Source: Argopecten irradians
Lineage: Eukaryota; Mollusca; Bivalvia; Pectinida; Pectinidae
DNA: 64,000 nt
Assembly (NCBI RefSeq): GCF_041381155.1
Contig: NC_091140.1
Coordinates: 22,472,864-22,536,863 of the forward strand
Direction: 5' to 3'
Shown here piece by piece: positions 12,201-25,270 of the stretch (position 1 is the first letter of the stretch; each line of letters begins with the position of its first letter). The position numbers were made by a program, and so were the translations under genes. The notes under the pieces are model-generated. The model was not told where the DNA came from. It saw nothing but the letters and a program-made list of their open reading frames with translations, and made no database searches.

Positions 12201-13830
12201 GGGTGTGATGTTTGAGGATGTGACAGGAGGTTTGGGTGTGATGTTTGAGGATGTGACAGGAGGTTTGGGTGTGATGTTTGAGGATGTGACAGGAGGTTTG
12301 GGTGTGATGTTTGAGGATGTGACAGGAGGTTTTGGTGTGATGTTTGAGATGTGAAATGAGCTTTTGGTGTGATGTTTGAGGATGTGACAGGAGGTTTGGG
12401 TGTGATGTTTGAGAATGTGACAGGAGGTTTGGGTGTGATGTTTGAGGATGTGACAGGAGGTTTGGGTGTGATGTTTGAGGATGTGACAGGAGGTTTGGAT
12501 GTGATGTTTGAGAATGTGACAGGAGGTTTGGGTGTGATGTTTGAGGATGTGACAGGAGGTTTTGGTGTGATGTTTGAGGATGTGACAGGAGGTTTGGGTG
12601 TGATGTTTGAGAATGTGACAGGAGGTTTGGGTGTGATGTTTGAGGATGTGACAGGAGGTTTTGGTGTGATGTTTGAGGATGTGACAGGAGGTTTTGGTGT
12701 GATGTTTGAGGATGTGACAGGAGGTTTGGGTGTGATGTTTGAGGATGTGACAGGAGGTTTGGGTGTGATGTTTGAGGATGTGACAGGAGGTTTTGATGTG
12801 TGATGTTTGAGGATGTGACAGGAGGTTTGGGTGTGATGTTTGAGGATGTGACAGGAGGTTTGGGTGTGATGTTTGAGGATGTGACAGGAGGTTTGGGTGT
12901 GATGTTTGAGGATGTGACAGGAGGTTTGGGTGTGATGTTTGAGGATGTGACAGGAGGTTTGGGATGTGATGTTTGAGGATGTGACAGGAGGTTTGGGTGT
13001 GATGTTTGAGGATGTGACAGGAGGTTTTGGTGTGATGTTTGAGGATGTGACAGGAGGTTTGGGTGTGATGTTTGAGAATGTGACAGGAGGTTTGGGTGTG
13101 ATGTTTGAGGATGTGACAGGAGGTTTGGGTGTGATGTTTGAGGATGTGACAGGAGGTTTGGGTGTGATGTTTGAGGATGTGACAGGAGGTTTTGATGTGA
13201 TGTTTGAGGATGTGACAGGAGGTTTGGGTGTGATGTGTTTGAGAATGTGACAGGAGGTTTGGGTGTGATGTTTGAGGATGTGACAGGAGGTTTGGGTGTG
13301 ATGTTTGAGGATGTGACAGGAGGTTTGGGTGTGATGTTTGAGGATGTGACAGGAGGTTTGGGTGTGATGTTTGAGGATGTGACAGGAGGTTTGGGTGTGA
13401 TGTTTGAGGATGTGACAGGAGGTTTGGGTGTGATGTTTGAGGATGTGACAGGAGGTTTGGGTGTGATGTTTGAGGATGTGACAGGAGGTTTGGATGTGAT
13501 GTTTGAGGATGTGACAGGAGGTTTGGGTGTGATGTTTGAGGATGTGACAGGAGGTTTTGATGTGTGATGTTTGAGGATATGAAAGGAGGTTTTGGTGTGA
13601 TGTTTGAGAATGTGACAGGAGGTTTGGGTGTGATGTTTGAGAATGTGACAGGAGGTTTGGGTGTGATGTTTGAGGATGTGACAGGATGTTTGGGTGTGAT
13701 GTTTGAGGATGTGACAGGAGGTTTGGGTGTGATATTTGAGGATGTGACAGGAGGTTTGGATGTGATGTTAGAGGATCTGTTAGGAGGTTTTGATGTGATG
13801 TTTGAGGAAGTGACATGTTTGGGTATGAAT
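9205..13830. repeat. 33-bp minisatellite, about 140 copies
   Basis: The unit contains GAGGATGTGACAGGAGGTTT followed by GGGTGTGATGTTT. The plus strand is extremely G-rich: a typical unit has 15 G and 1 C. Because 33 is divisible by three, one plus frame reads as an 11-residue repeat (GLGVMFEDVTG) and all three minus frames lack stops in the consensus unit. Single-base indels between units shift the frame repeatedly, so the long frames here are not genes. Edge units are more divergent (near 9210-9300 and 13750-13830) and the middle is most uniform, as expected for unequal exchange. Confidence 0.97.
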
Positions 13831-13985
13831 ATTAGGATGCTAATGGCGAAAAAGTATACAATTATAGCTGAAAGATTTTATATATTAAGTTACTGAAGAC
13901 AATGAATGTTTATTTTGGGATATCAGCCAAGGCAGTGTCGAATTAAGCCAGTATATATCCTATCCAAACCTCTGATCTTTTACAG

Positions 13986-14060
13986 GAAGGAGTACCAACG
14001 CTCCACAGGGACACATGTTGTGAAGTCGGCTACAGTAAACATCGTGACCATCTCCTCCAG
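13986..14060 (+). other. Possible 75-nt internal exon, unassigned
   Basis: A pyrimidine-rich acceptor (GATCTTTTACAG) precedes position 13986 and a donor (CTCCAG then GTAGCT) follows 14060. The 25 codons between are open in two plus frames. The opposite strand is also open over the same bases, from about 14115 down to a TAA, and reads as plausible protein, so strand and reality are both uncertain. I do not recognise a domain. It could be a fragment of a decayed repeat. Confidence 0.2.
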
Positions 14061-14380
14061 GTAGCTGCCGTACCATACTGTAGGATTGTCAGATAAATCC
14101 CATGTGGTAAAGAATTCAAAAGGTCACAGGGAATTTACTCCTGTTCTGTAGTTACCATGGCAATAGCATCAACTCTCAAAGTGGCTACGGTGGAAAGCCA
14201 GTGTTAGAATAAAGAATGGGCAGTAATGCAACAGGAATACAAATTATAGATAAAATGGAATTTCAAATACCATCGAAGATCAAGCTTAGAACATCAGAAA
14301 CAGAAGATAATCTGATAATCATGATTTAGTATTGTTTTCTTTACATACCAATAAGTATATTTTATCGTTTATGTTTGCCC

Positions 14381-14575
14381 TGCAGGTAGGGTGTTAGAAT
14401 TGTACCTATTGCCCTTATTGCATGATTGTAAAAGGTGACTAAATTTAGGATATGATCTTTTCTCTTCCTCCTAACTAACTTTGTTCTTCCAAACATTGCC
14501 CTTGACATTGCGCTTGACATCGCCTCACTTTTGGCCTTCTGCCTGGCTCTTAATAGGATGTTAATTTAATCGAAT
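14381..14575 (+). mobile_element. SINE-like element with shared 3' tail
   Basis: The block begins near GCAGGTAGGGTGTTAGAATT and ends with CTGGCTCTTAATAGGATGTT, the same tail seen in the copies at 1455-1700 and 47190-47380. The 5' half differs from those copies, which suggests a distinct head joined to a common tail, a usual feature of SINE families. No coding capacity. Confidence 0.55.
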
Positions 14576-15758
14576 AAACAATTATCCTTGATGTGTTTCA
14601 CTTGTCACATCATATTCATTTCCCATAGCGTCGGTCCTCTAATGCTTGTTAACACATATGATGTTCTATTCACAAAATTCTGATATTTTAAAATGCGTAA
14701 AATTAACATTTAATTGTAAAATGTAACATAAAAATGAAATGATTAAAAATATTTGATTGAATTAAAATATTAGAAATCAAATAAATACAATAAATGAATA
14801 TCAGGTAACAATTTTTTGTATTTAAATTGAATTGTTTGAAAATTATTCAAATCTATATAAAATTTTCACATGTAAATTGTAGACGTGAAGGAATTTTGAG
14901 GCTATGAAATTTAAACACTGAAAATAGTAAAAAAAAAGTTGTTCATGTTGTTATAAAAAGTTTAAAATGGCGCATAAAAATACACTGCCTGTAAATGCAT
15001 TCTAAATATCTATTTTCACTCTAATTCATTCATCAGTGACGTCCCTTATATATAAGTAGGAAAACTGTCAACGTGGACATTTACGCAAAGGGCTCTAGAT
15101 TGCAAAATATTCCTGCACTCTTAATTTTTTGTGAATTTATGAACTGTGTATATATAGCTAAAAGTCTAAAGGCTTTATCTAACACAAAAGTAACACCACT
15201 TCAAATGATTCATGCTTTCAAATCACGAAATTATATAAATATCCATTTTTACACTACAGTATAGCGCTTAAAGGGTTAATTCTTCATGATCTAGAATTAT
15301 CTTGCTCCTACACTTGTATTTTGTTACTGTACTGACATCTACTGTGTCCATTTAACGTTTGCATCTAAAATAACATTTCACAACATAGCAATATAAACAA
15401 CTGAATAATAAATAATTTATCAAAGATTTACACAGATATAACAATACTCTGATAAGATAGATGGTCATAATCTGTTTAGGAGGTGATCATTGTGATGTGT
15501 GTGAAATATAAATACTAAACTGTTATTATTTATTGTAGGATTTCATTTATTGTCAAAATAAATGTGATCTGGATAACAGTTAAATAATTAATCGTGACAT
15601 GGTAATGAATGTAAATGAGTACAGTATCAGCTATACACCTTGATTGTGTATAAATACCATTGTAATGGCTAAGATACACACTGTCTGGTGACACTTCGGG
15701 TCTTGGAAAACATCATTTACTTGTTGATCTTTGATATAATGGAATTTATTCATTACAG

Positions 15759-16208
15759 GAGTTGTGTGCCAAACGTTGGATTTATGAGTGTGCGACAGAA
15801 ACGAAGACAAGTCCCAGTAGAGAGATGGGCATGCCTGTAGTTAATGGAAGCCTCTCAGAATCTGTCAGACAAACGGATCTACCAGTAAATTGTGTTTGGA
15901 TAACTGTACAACTATATATTGGCACGTCTCCCAGCTATTGACCAACTTGACCCATGCTGGACGAAGGAAGCCCTATAAGCAGTGTTGAAGAACAACTATG
16001 TGCCGCCATCAAACAGACAAATGATACCTGTTTAAGGGTATCCGTTGATTCTGTGAGGTGTTGTTACAATTTTCTGTAGCTGGAGAGAGAACCGCTATGG
16101 TATACAGTCTGTATATTATACACTTGTGACTTGTGTACTAAAGAACACAACTTCTTATGATAGTTTTCTCGGATTTAAAACTTTCGTCAGGGTGACACGT
16201 TATGATGT
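15759..16208 (+). other. Possible exon block, unassigned
   Basis: An acceptor-like TTCATTACAG ends at 15758 and is followed by 60 open codons to a TGA at 15939. In the same frame an ATG at 15954 opens a 41-codon frame (MLDEGSPISSVEEQL at the start) to a TAG at 16077. A consensus donor GTAAGT is at 16209. This layout would suit a 5' untranslated or first coding exon of a plus-strand gene. I recognise no family, no downstream exon was found, and chance is a real alternative. Confidence 0.2.
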
Positions 16209-18424
16209 GTAAGTACTGTTTATGATTATTTTTTGTTTGTTTGTTGTTTGATTTTTATTATTTCAAATTGTTTTGACTTTCTTCACAGAAAATATATAGT
16301 TAAAGGCTTTTTTCCAGTAACGTTTTTGAGTTGATAATAGCCTCATTCACGGAGGAAATTCTTTCAAATGCAAGCCAAAAAATCCCCAAAAGTGCAGTGT
16401 ACTCCTGAAAATTCCCTTAAAAAAAGTCCTGTTTATGTTAAAGTATTTCTCCTACTGTAGAAACTATTTTGAAAGGTCATTTGAACATATGTTTTAGAGG
16501 CTATAAGGTCCTCATAGCCTTGGTTTGTATCTTTTGTGTTTCAAGTTCTTAACTTGATTGGAGACAATGATTTCTGTTTTATTAGTTCTTAATGCTTGAA
16601 GGTAATATCATTTTCTTCCGTGATAGAAACAATTCGAAAAGGCTGTTGAAAACATTTTATTCACAATAAAATAGTTGGAAATACAGTTATATTCTGTTAA
16701 TTAAGATAATAAATCTGTACATGAATATCATTGTGTGATAAATTAAAAATAAAATAATCTGTCAAAAGCGGCCCTTATCTTATCCAGATCCCTGTGTATT
16801 AGGCGTGATTGTATGACATTGAAGCCTGCATAATCCAGAAACCTGGTTATACTGCCAAATAAAACATGACATCGGTTTAGACAAGTTATACTGTATTTCA
16901 ATCATGTGCTGTTATAACATTTTATGCATTCTGGAAAAAAAAAAAAAAAAAAGACCCGATGCATCTGATTGAAGTTTGTATTATGTTTATAAAAAATTCA
17001 GAAACCAGATTCCTACTTTTCAGGGAAAGATATTTGTTAAATGAACTGGTGTTCATTTTCAATAGTCAAATTATTTATTATCGTACGAGTCTTACTCATA
17101 ACTTTAAGGGTGTAACCTCTTGTCAATGCTTTTTAAGATACAAATTAAAAAACCAACAATATAACAGGGATTAATATTGATTTATATGAAAACAGTTTTT
17201 AACATTAGTTATCAGTCAAGTAAATTAGTGGTTATTGAGGATTTGGCACGTTTTCAAAATATCAATAAAAAGGATACAGAAATGGGGAATAGCTAACACA
17301 TGTATAATTTAGAGTAGATGTTGAAGAGCTCCGCTGGGGAAATGTACACTGACCCCAGTTTATGTTTTCAGTACTGTGTTACGGTGTCCAGTAAAACACA
17401 AAGGGTGGTGGCCAGGCTGTACACTCTTTAACGAGAAGAATGACCTTTCCTACACTGTATAGGCCATTAGGAAAATAATGATAAATGCTGTTGATAGGAC
17501 AGTGTAAGCTGAAAATATATGATTGTATAAATGTTGTGATGAAATGTGTAATTGTAGATATTGTAATTAATAAGAATTATGTAATTTTCAAAATATATTG
17601 TCTGGAATTTTTACCTGGACTTTACCTTACCGTCAATTTATAGCAACTTGGTCAAAGACAAACGAGAGGAAAAACGTCTTGAAATAGCTTCTAAATGTGC
17701 CGTTGTCAATCTACTAAATACTGTACAAAGGCTTTGTATGCTTTAAGGCAGTATACTCTTGGGGTCAATCTCAAGCTCTGTATGTTTTTCCCTTAAGATT
17801 ACTTCACAGAAGGAATTCTGTTTTCAATACACCAGCAGGAACTCTAGTAAGGGTTTTCTCTGACGAAGGTTTTCTGCATCTCTGACACAACAGTAATGAC
17901 ACGGAGTCCTAAAAAAATGATAGGAGTCCAAAGGACTTGTTGTGAAAGATACTTAGAATGAAAAATACAATGCAAATTAAATGATCAAGAAGAAAAATGA
18001 TATGGCTTGAGCTGAAAAATAAAAATGAAGTTAGATATGGAAGTAAAGTATGTGTATGGTAGATCTTGTATTCATGTAAAGAAGGTTTTTGTCATTTTGG
18101 AAACCATGTTTGAAATACTTTTTTACCTTAATCCAATCACTGTACAGCTAGTGGGTCATATAATAGCAAACAACAACTTATTGATAAAAAATTGAAGTCA
18201 ATAAAGACAATTAAGAAGTCGTCAAGCAACTGCAAAATCTATCATTTTACTTATGACATCTAAACCAAGAACAAAAAATCATTATTTTCAAAGACGTACA
18301 ATATACATGGTTACATTACTAGAGGTTCATACTTTGTAGCTATTTGATCTGACACTGGGATTCTACACTCTAATTCATATATCCATTCGTCTTTCAGTGT
18401 AATGACTCTTTTAATGTGTTTAAA

Positions 18425-21400
18425 TCCTTAGGATACTCAACTGAAGGGTTGGTAAATTGAATATACCAACAGGAGCTCCGGGTTATGTCCCCTTGGATGC
18501 CTCACCCAAGGGTTACTACGTTGAGTACACCAACATGAGCTCTGGGTTGTGTCCCCTTGGATTGCCTCATAGAAGGGTTGGTACCTTGAATACACCAACA
18601 GGAGTTCTGTCCCCTTAGATTGCCTCACAGAAGGATTGGCATCTTGAATACACCAACAGGAGCCATGGGTTATGTCCCCTTGGAATGTCTCACAGAAGGG
18701 TTGGTACCTTGAATACACCAAAAGGAGACCTGGGTTATGTCCCCTTAGATTTCCTCATAGAAGGGTTGGTACCTTGAATACACGAAGAGGAGACCTGGTT
18801 ATGTCCCCTTGGATTGCCTCACAGAAGGGTTGGTACCTTGAATGCACCAACAGGAGACCTGGATTGTGTCCCCTTGGATTGCCTCACAGAAGGGTTGGTA
18901 CCCTGAATACACGAAAAGGACACCTGGGTTATGTCCCTTTAGATTTCCTTATAGAAGGGTTGGTACCTTGAATAAACGAAGAGGAGACCTGGTTATATCC
19001 CCTTGGATTGCCTCACAGAAGGGTTGGTACCTTGAATGCACCAACAGGAGACCTGGATTGTGTCCCCTTGGATTGCCTCACAGAAGGGTTGGTACCTTGA
19101 ATACACAAACAGGAGCCATCGGGTATGTCCCCTTGGATTGTCTCACAGAAGGTTTGGTACACTGAATACACAAACAGGAGATGTGGGTTATGTCCCCTTA
19201 GATTTCCTCACAGAAGGGTTGGTACCTTGAATAAATGAAGAGGAGACCTGGTTATATCCCCTTGGATTGCCTCACAGAAGGGTTGGTACCTTGAATACAC
19301 AAACAGGAGCCATCAGGTATGTCCCCTTGGATTGTCTCACAGAAGGTTTGGTACACTGAATACACAAACAGGAGATGTGGGTTATGTCCCCTTAGATTTC
19401 CTCACAGAAGGGTTGGTACCTTGAATAAATGAAGAGGAGACCTGGTTATATCCCCTTGGATTGCCTCACAGAAGGGTTGGTACCTTGAATACACAAACAG
19501 GAGCCATCAGGTATGTCCCCTTGGATTGTCTCACAGAAGGTTTGGTACACTGAATACACAAACAGGAGATGTGGGTTATGTCCCCTTAGATTTCCTCACA
19601 GAAGGGTTGGTACCTTGAATACACCAACAGGAGCCCTGGTTATGTCCCCTTAGATTGCTTCACAGAAGGGTTGGTAACTTGAATACACCAACAGGAGACC
19701 TGGATTGTGTCCCCTTGGATTGCCTCACAGAAGGGTTGGTACCCTGAATACACGAAAAGGACACCTGGGTTATGTCCCTTTAGATTTCCTTATAGAAGGG
19801 TTGGTACCTTGAATAAACGAAGAGGAGACCTGGTTATATCTCCTTGGATTGCCTCACAGAAGGGTTGGTACCTTGAATGCACCAACAGGAGTTCTGAGTT
19901 CTGTCCCCTTGGATTGCCTCACAGAAGGGTTGGTACCCTGAATACACGAAAAGGACACCTGGGTTATGTCCCCTTAGATTTCCTCATAGAAGGGTTGGTA
20001 CCTTGAATACACGAAGAGGAGACCTGGTTATGTCCCCTTGGATTGCCTCACAGAAGGGTTGGTACCTTGAATGCACCAACAGGAGACCTGGATTGTGTCC
20101 CCTTGGATTGCCTCACAGAAGGGTTGGTAACTTGAATACACCAACAGGAGACCTGGATTGTGTCCCCTTGGATTGCCTCACAGAAGGGTTGGTACCCTGA
20201 ATACACGAAAAGGACACCTGGGTTATGTCCCTTTAGATTTCCTTATAGAAGGGTTGGTACCTTGAATAAACGAAGAGGAGACCTGGTTATATCCCCTTGG
20301 ATTGCCTCACAGAAGGGTTGGTACCTTGAATGCACCAACAGGAGACCTGGATTGTGTCCCCTTGGATTGCCTCACAGAAGGGTTGGTACCTTGAATACAC
20401 AAACAGGAGCCATCAGGTATGTCCCCTTGGATTGTCTCACAGAAGGTTTGGTACACTGAATACACAAACAGGAGATGTGGGTTATGTCCCCTTAGATTTC
20501 CTCACAGAAGGGTTGGTACCTTGAATACACAAACAGGAGCCATCAGGTATGTCCCCTTGGATTGTCTCACAGAAGGTTTGGTACACTGAATACACAAACA
20601 GGAGATGTGGGTTATGTCCCCTTAGATTTCCTCACAGAAGGGTTGGTACCTTGAATACACCAACAGGAGCCCTGGTTATGTCCCCTTAGATTGCTTCACA
20701 GAAGGGTTGGTAACTTGAATACACCAACAGGAGACCTGGATTGTGTCCCCTTGGATTGCCTCACAGAAGGGTTGGTACCCTGAATACACGAAAAGGACAC
20801 CTGGGTTATGTCCCTTTAGATTTCCTTATAGAAGGGTTGGTACCTTGAATAAACGAAGAGGAGACCTGGTTATATCTCCTTGGATTGCCTCACAGAAGGG
20901 TTGGTACCTTGAATACACAAACAGGAGCCATCGGGTATGTCCCCTTGGATTGTCTCACAGAAGGGTTGGTACCTTGAATACACAAACAGGAGCCATCGGG
21001 TATATCCCCTTGGATTGCCTCACAGAAGGGTTGGTACCTTGAATGCACCAACAGGAGCCCTGGTTATGTCCCTTTAGATTTCCTTATAGAAGGGTTGGTA
21101 CCTTGAATAAACGAAGAGGAGACCTGGTTATATCCCCTTGGATTGCCTCACAGAAGGGTTGGTACCTTGAATGCACCAACAGGAGACCTGGATTGTGTCC
21201 CCTTGGATTGCCTCACAGAAGGGTTGGTACCTTGAATACACAAACAGGAGCCATCGGGTATGTCCCCTTGGATTGTCTCACAGAAGGTTTGGTACACTGA
21301 ATACACAAACAGGAGATGTGGGTTATGTCCCCTTAGATTTCCTCACAGAAGGGTTGGTACCTTGAATACACAAACAGGAGCCATCAGGTATGTCCCCTTG

Positions 21401-22209
21401 GATTGTCTCACAGAAGGTTTGGTACACTGAATACACAAACAGGAGATGTGGGTTGTGTCCCCTTGGATTACCTCACAGAAGGGTTGGTACCTTGAATACA
21501 CCAACAGGAGCCCTGGTTATGTCCCCTTAGATTGCTTCACAGAAGGGTTGGTAACTTGAATACACCAACAGGAGACCTGGGTTGTGTCCCCTTGGATTAC
21601 CTCACAGAAGGGTTAATACCTTGAATACACCAACAGGAGCCCTGGTTATGTCCCCTTAGATTGCCTCACAGAAGGGTTGGTACCTTGAATACACCAACAG
21701 GAGCCCTGGTTATGTCCCCTTAGATTGCTTCACAGAAGGGTTGGTAACTTGAATACACCAACAGGAGACCTGGGTTGTGTCCCCTTGGATTACCTCACAG
21801 AAGGGTTAATACCTTGAATACACCAACAGGAGCCCTGGTTATGTCCCCTTAGATTGCCTCACAGAAGGGTTGGTAACTTGAATACACCAACAGGAGACCT
21901 GGGTTGTGTCCCCTTGGATTGCATCACAGAAGGGTTGGTACACTTAATACACCAACAGGAGCTCTGGGTTGTGTCTCCTTGGATAACCTCACAAAAGGGC
22001 TACTACTTTGAATACACCAACAGGAGTCTTGGGTTTTGTCTCCTTAGATTACCTCATAGAAGGGTTGGTACTTTGAATACACTAATAGGACCTCTGGGTT
22101 GTGTTCCCTTAGATTACCTCATAGAAGGGTTGGTACCTTGAATACACCAACAGGAGTCCTGGGTTTTGTCCCCTTAGATTACCTCACAGAAGGGTTGGTA
22201 CTTTGAATT
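18425..22209. repeat. 65-bp minisatellite with higher-order structure, about 58 copies
   Basis: The unit contains CAGAAGGGTTGGTACCTTGA, ATACACCAACAGGAG and TGTCCCCTTGGATTGCCTCA. Length alternates between 64 and 65 bp, so frames break between units and no protein is encoded. Variant units recur in blocks. A variant pair with GAATACACGAAAAGGACACC then GAATAAACGAAGAGGAG appears near 18905, 19745, 20200 and 20785, and a three-unit block of about 194 bp carrying GGAGCCATCAGGTATG repeats back to back near 19300-19610. This shows block-wise amplification. Confidence 0.95.
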
Positions 22210-23932
22210 CAGCAGTTTAAATTTTTTTCATCCTTTGAAATTTACTTTAAAAACAATTAAAAGCTAATCCGAAAGATTACCATAATGTGGTCCTGAATGG
22301 GATGTTTTTGGATCTTCTAATAAAATCTGATTGAGAATAAGGGTATTACTTAAATCAGATTGGCTCAAATGGATGTCATTTGCATTTATTGGATCTATTT
22401 AAAAACAGTACAGCTGAAATCATATAAACCAATATAGTTCTAGTGATGGTATACATACTTAAAATAATGGCCTGACAGAAAATGGCACGACATTAAATTA
22501 TATCCAGTCAGATAATATTGGTGTGACACAAAGTGACCAATCTATTAAATCTGGCCCAGATCCGCTGGTTCAATCAAGTGTTGGGGCCTACTTTTACACC
22601 TCTGTACTCTACAGAAATGATGTACTATAGTGGATTGATATTGGGACAGGTTATAGATGTTATCAAAACTGACTTGTCATTCTTTATGTCCAGGACATCT
22701 GAATGTTTGTCAGACGGGCTATGCATAACTGCCAAAAGAATTTTATTGAAATCATAGTTGTCTGAATGTTTGACTTTTATGAGAACTGTTGTATCATAGA
22801 CCAGTACATCAAAAATCTGGAAATCTGGAAGGAGACTATGGCACAAATTCAGGTGGTAAAAAGTTTCTCCTGCAAATCATGATATCATACTTAATTTCTA
22901 TCTTAATGTAATTCAATAAATCTTATGTTGGCTGAAACGACCAATCAGTAATTTAATTACTTTTCAGCCATAGCTCTGATGTTTGATTTAATTGTCAAAG
23001 TCTTTATTACTGAAAAATTAAGAAATTTTATTTAATTATAACATTAACTAATTTGAAATATGATTATTTTTCTACCATCAAAGAAATGAGGATTGAATTA
23101 TTGCCAGAAAAAAAAGACATTAAAAGATAGGTTACTGTGAAGGTCATTTGATGGTTTAAATTTCAGAGATTAAAATGTTTATTGCTGTACAAGAAATATT
23201 TTCGCTGATATTTTTTTTTTTTTTTTTTTTGGTTTTAGTCTTGATGAGAGTGTAATTTGGGGTTATTTTTCCTGTGGCCAGTCTGTACTTGAACATTTTT
23301 CCTATCACAGTGTCATGTTTTCACAGAATTTCCATTAATCTAATGTAAAGGTGTAACTACAGCGAAGCTAGTTCCGGAATTTCAAGTAATGACACCTTAT
23401 CAAGGTGTAATAGATATTTGGGTTGTCTCCCCTCCTACATCTCGCTATACCTTGAGGTTCAGCTAGAGACAGCATCAGGTGATGGCCTGCTGAATCTAGA
23501 TAATCACCCAGAAATGAGACAGACTTTTTTTATCCTTTATGCCATGAATCATTTTCCAGACTTCAATAGCAACTGGAAGACAAAAGGATGCTCTGATCAA
23601 TTGTGTAGATTAATTGAGTATTTTTTGGTCTAAATGCACTTGTACAGCCATATTATAGTATACGCCATCAGTTCAATAAATTCAGGAGTGGTCTCATTTA
23701 TTTATTCCATTAATAAATTGGATGACCAGGTGGTATATATGATACGACTCGTTGCCTGTCACCATGAGGGGAGGGGCTCAATTCCCTGATTTGATGGTTT
23801 CAATTCCTTGACAGGATATTGACTTTTGTGTACCTAATTCAGAAATGGTATGCATGGACACATTTTAGTCTATTAGTAATCAAGGTCATCTGGACCTTTA
23901 GTCATTTTAGAAGTGCTATGGGTAACTGGTTT
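22210..23932. other. AT-rich spacer, no gene seen
   Basis: No exon or element is supported. A T tract lies at 23210-23231. The reading frame at 23418-23633 has no recognisable features and lies next to the modular element that starts near 23935. Confidence 0.5.
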
Positions 23933-23934
23933 TT

Positions 23935-25002
23935 AGGTCACTTGAGACGAAGTTGGGGTCGTCCCTCACCCGTCGTCCCTGGTATGTCCGTAAACAGTTT
24001 ACACTTTTCACTTCTTCTCCAAAACTGCTTAAGCAATTTCTATGAAATTTTGCACAAACCTTCTAAGGCATAAGGCCAATCAAAATTGTGAATAATATGG
24101 CCCCTACCCCCAAGGGGGCTGTAGGAGGGGCCAAAAGGGGTAAAATTGAGTAAAATTTCAAATATATTCTTTTCCACTCACAGATGTGGTGGAATCAAAT
24201 ACTCTTCATAGATAGATAGGTCTTAAGGTCCTTTACAAAAATTGTGAATTATATGACCCTGGGGAGGGGGTCAAGTTTACTATAGTTTATATAGGGAAAA
24301 CACATTTATGAGCATATTTTGCTCAATTTTCATAGGATATGAGTAAAACTTGGTTAGAATTATTAGCCTGATATAGCATTTTAATATCATATCCATATTG
24401 GTCCTGGCCGATCCCCTGGGGACAGAGGGGCAGGGTCAAATAGGTCAAATAGGCTAAAACTTCAGAAATCTTCTTAAATTCCGCAAATGATAGAATCAAA
24501 TATTCCTTATAGATGGAATTTCGAAAGGTCTTCAAGTGTTTTATAAAAATTGTGAATTATATGACGCTTCGGTCTCACGTTTCCCCCTGGGGAAGGGGTC
24601 AAGTTTACTTTAGTTTATATTTGAAAAAAACATTTTTCAACATTATTTGCTCAATTTTCATAGGAAATAAGTCAAACTTGATTAGAATTATTAGCCTGAG
24701 ATATAGCATTTTAACATCTATATCAGTCCTCACTGACCCACTGGGAAACCAGAGGGGCAGGGCCACTGACCCACTGGGAAACCAGAGGGGCAGGGCCAAA
24801 CAGTGTCAATATGACTTAAAATTTCAAAAAATCTTCTTCTGAGTTCACAGGTTTGATGGAAGCATATACTCTTCATAGATTAAAAAGTCAAATTTATCAA
24901 ATCACTGACCGAAATTCAAGGGCCAGTATATTAAAGTTTATATGTCTTTGTATCATTCTAAAAGAACTCAGGTGACCGTTAAGGCCCATGGGCCTCTTGT
25001 TT
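23935..25002 (+). mobile_element. Family 1 modular element, pearl/Helentron-like, copy 1
   Basis: It starts with a degenerate hairpin arm (AGGTCACTTGAGAC), then a short GTCGTCC-rich stretch and TCCGTAAACAGTTTACAC. Tandem core units of about 330 bp carry GTGAATTATATGACCC, a GC-rich block with AGGGGCAGGGCCA, and TTATTAGCCTGA. It ends with CTCAGGTGACC (inverse of the 5' arm), the palindrome AGGCCCATGGGCCT and CTTGTTT. A 52-bp duplication lies inside (near 24726-24798). Non-autonomous: no Rep/helicase frame. The pearl/Helentron comparison is inference from architecture. Confidence 0.75.
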
Positions 25003-25270
25003 GTGGTCACTATGTTGTGATCGGGGTTTGGGGGACTCAGGGTTGAGAAGGTGCCAGCTGGACTAATTAGATTCAAAATGACTACTCTTGGATTTTAAGT
25101 TTAGTAATAAAAAAAGAAAGTTTTGTTGCTATTAACTGATTACAATTTTGTAAAAGCTTTTTGAATCACTGTTGGTCACAACTAGAAAATAAAAGTTCTG
25201 TAAGGGGTCAAGGTCTTTGTTTCAAATGTCAATGTCAAATTTTGTATCGGCTCTGATGAACATTATCACA

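Larger units (their letters stand above)
13831..18424. other. AT-rich spacer with SINE copy and weak exon candidates
   Basis: Between the 33-bp and 65-bp arrays there is no confident gene. The stretch holds a two-strand-open segment (13986-14060), a SINE-like copy (14381-14575) and a possible exon block (15759-16208), all listed separately. An A tract lies at 16934-16951. From 16220 to 18424 nothing is recognisable. Confidence 0.5.

Noticed and set aside
11492-13816. 774-codon minus-strand open frame
   Set aside because: It lies wholly in the 33-bp array, cycles through three peptide phases at indels, and has no unique sequence or recognisable start.
9205-13830. Telomeric repeat
   Set aside because: G-rich like telomeres but the unit is 33 bp and lacks TTAGGG.
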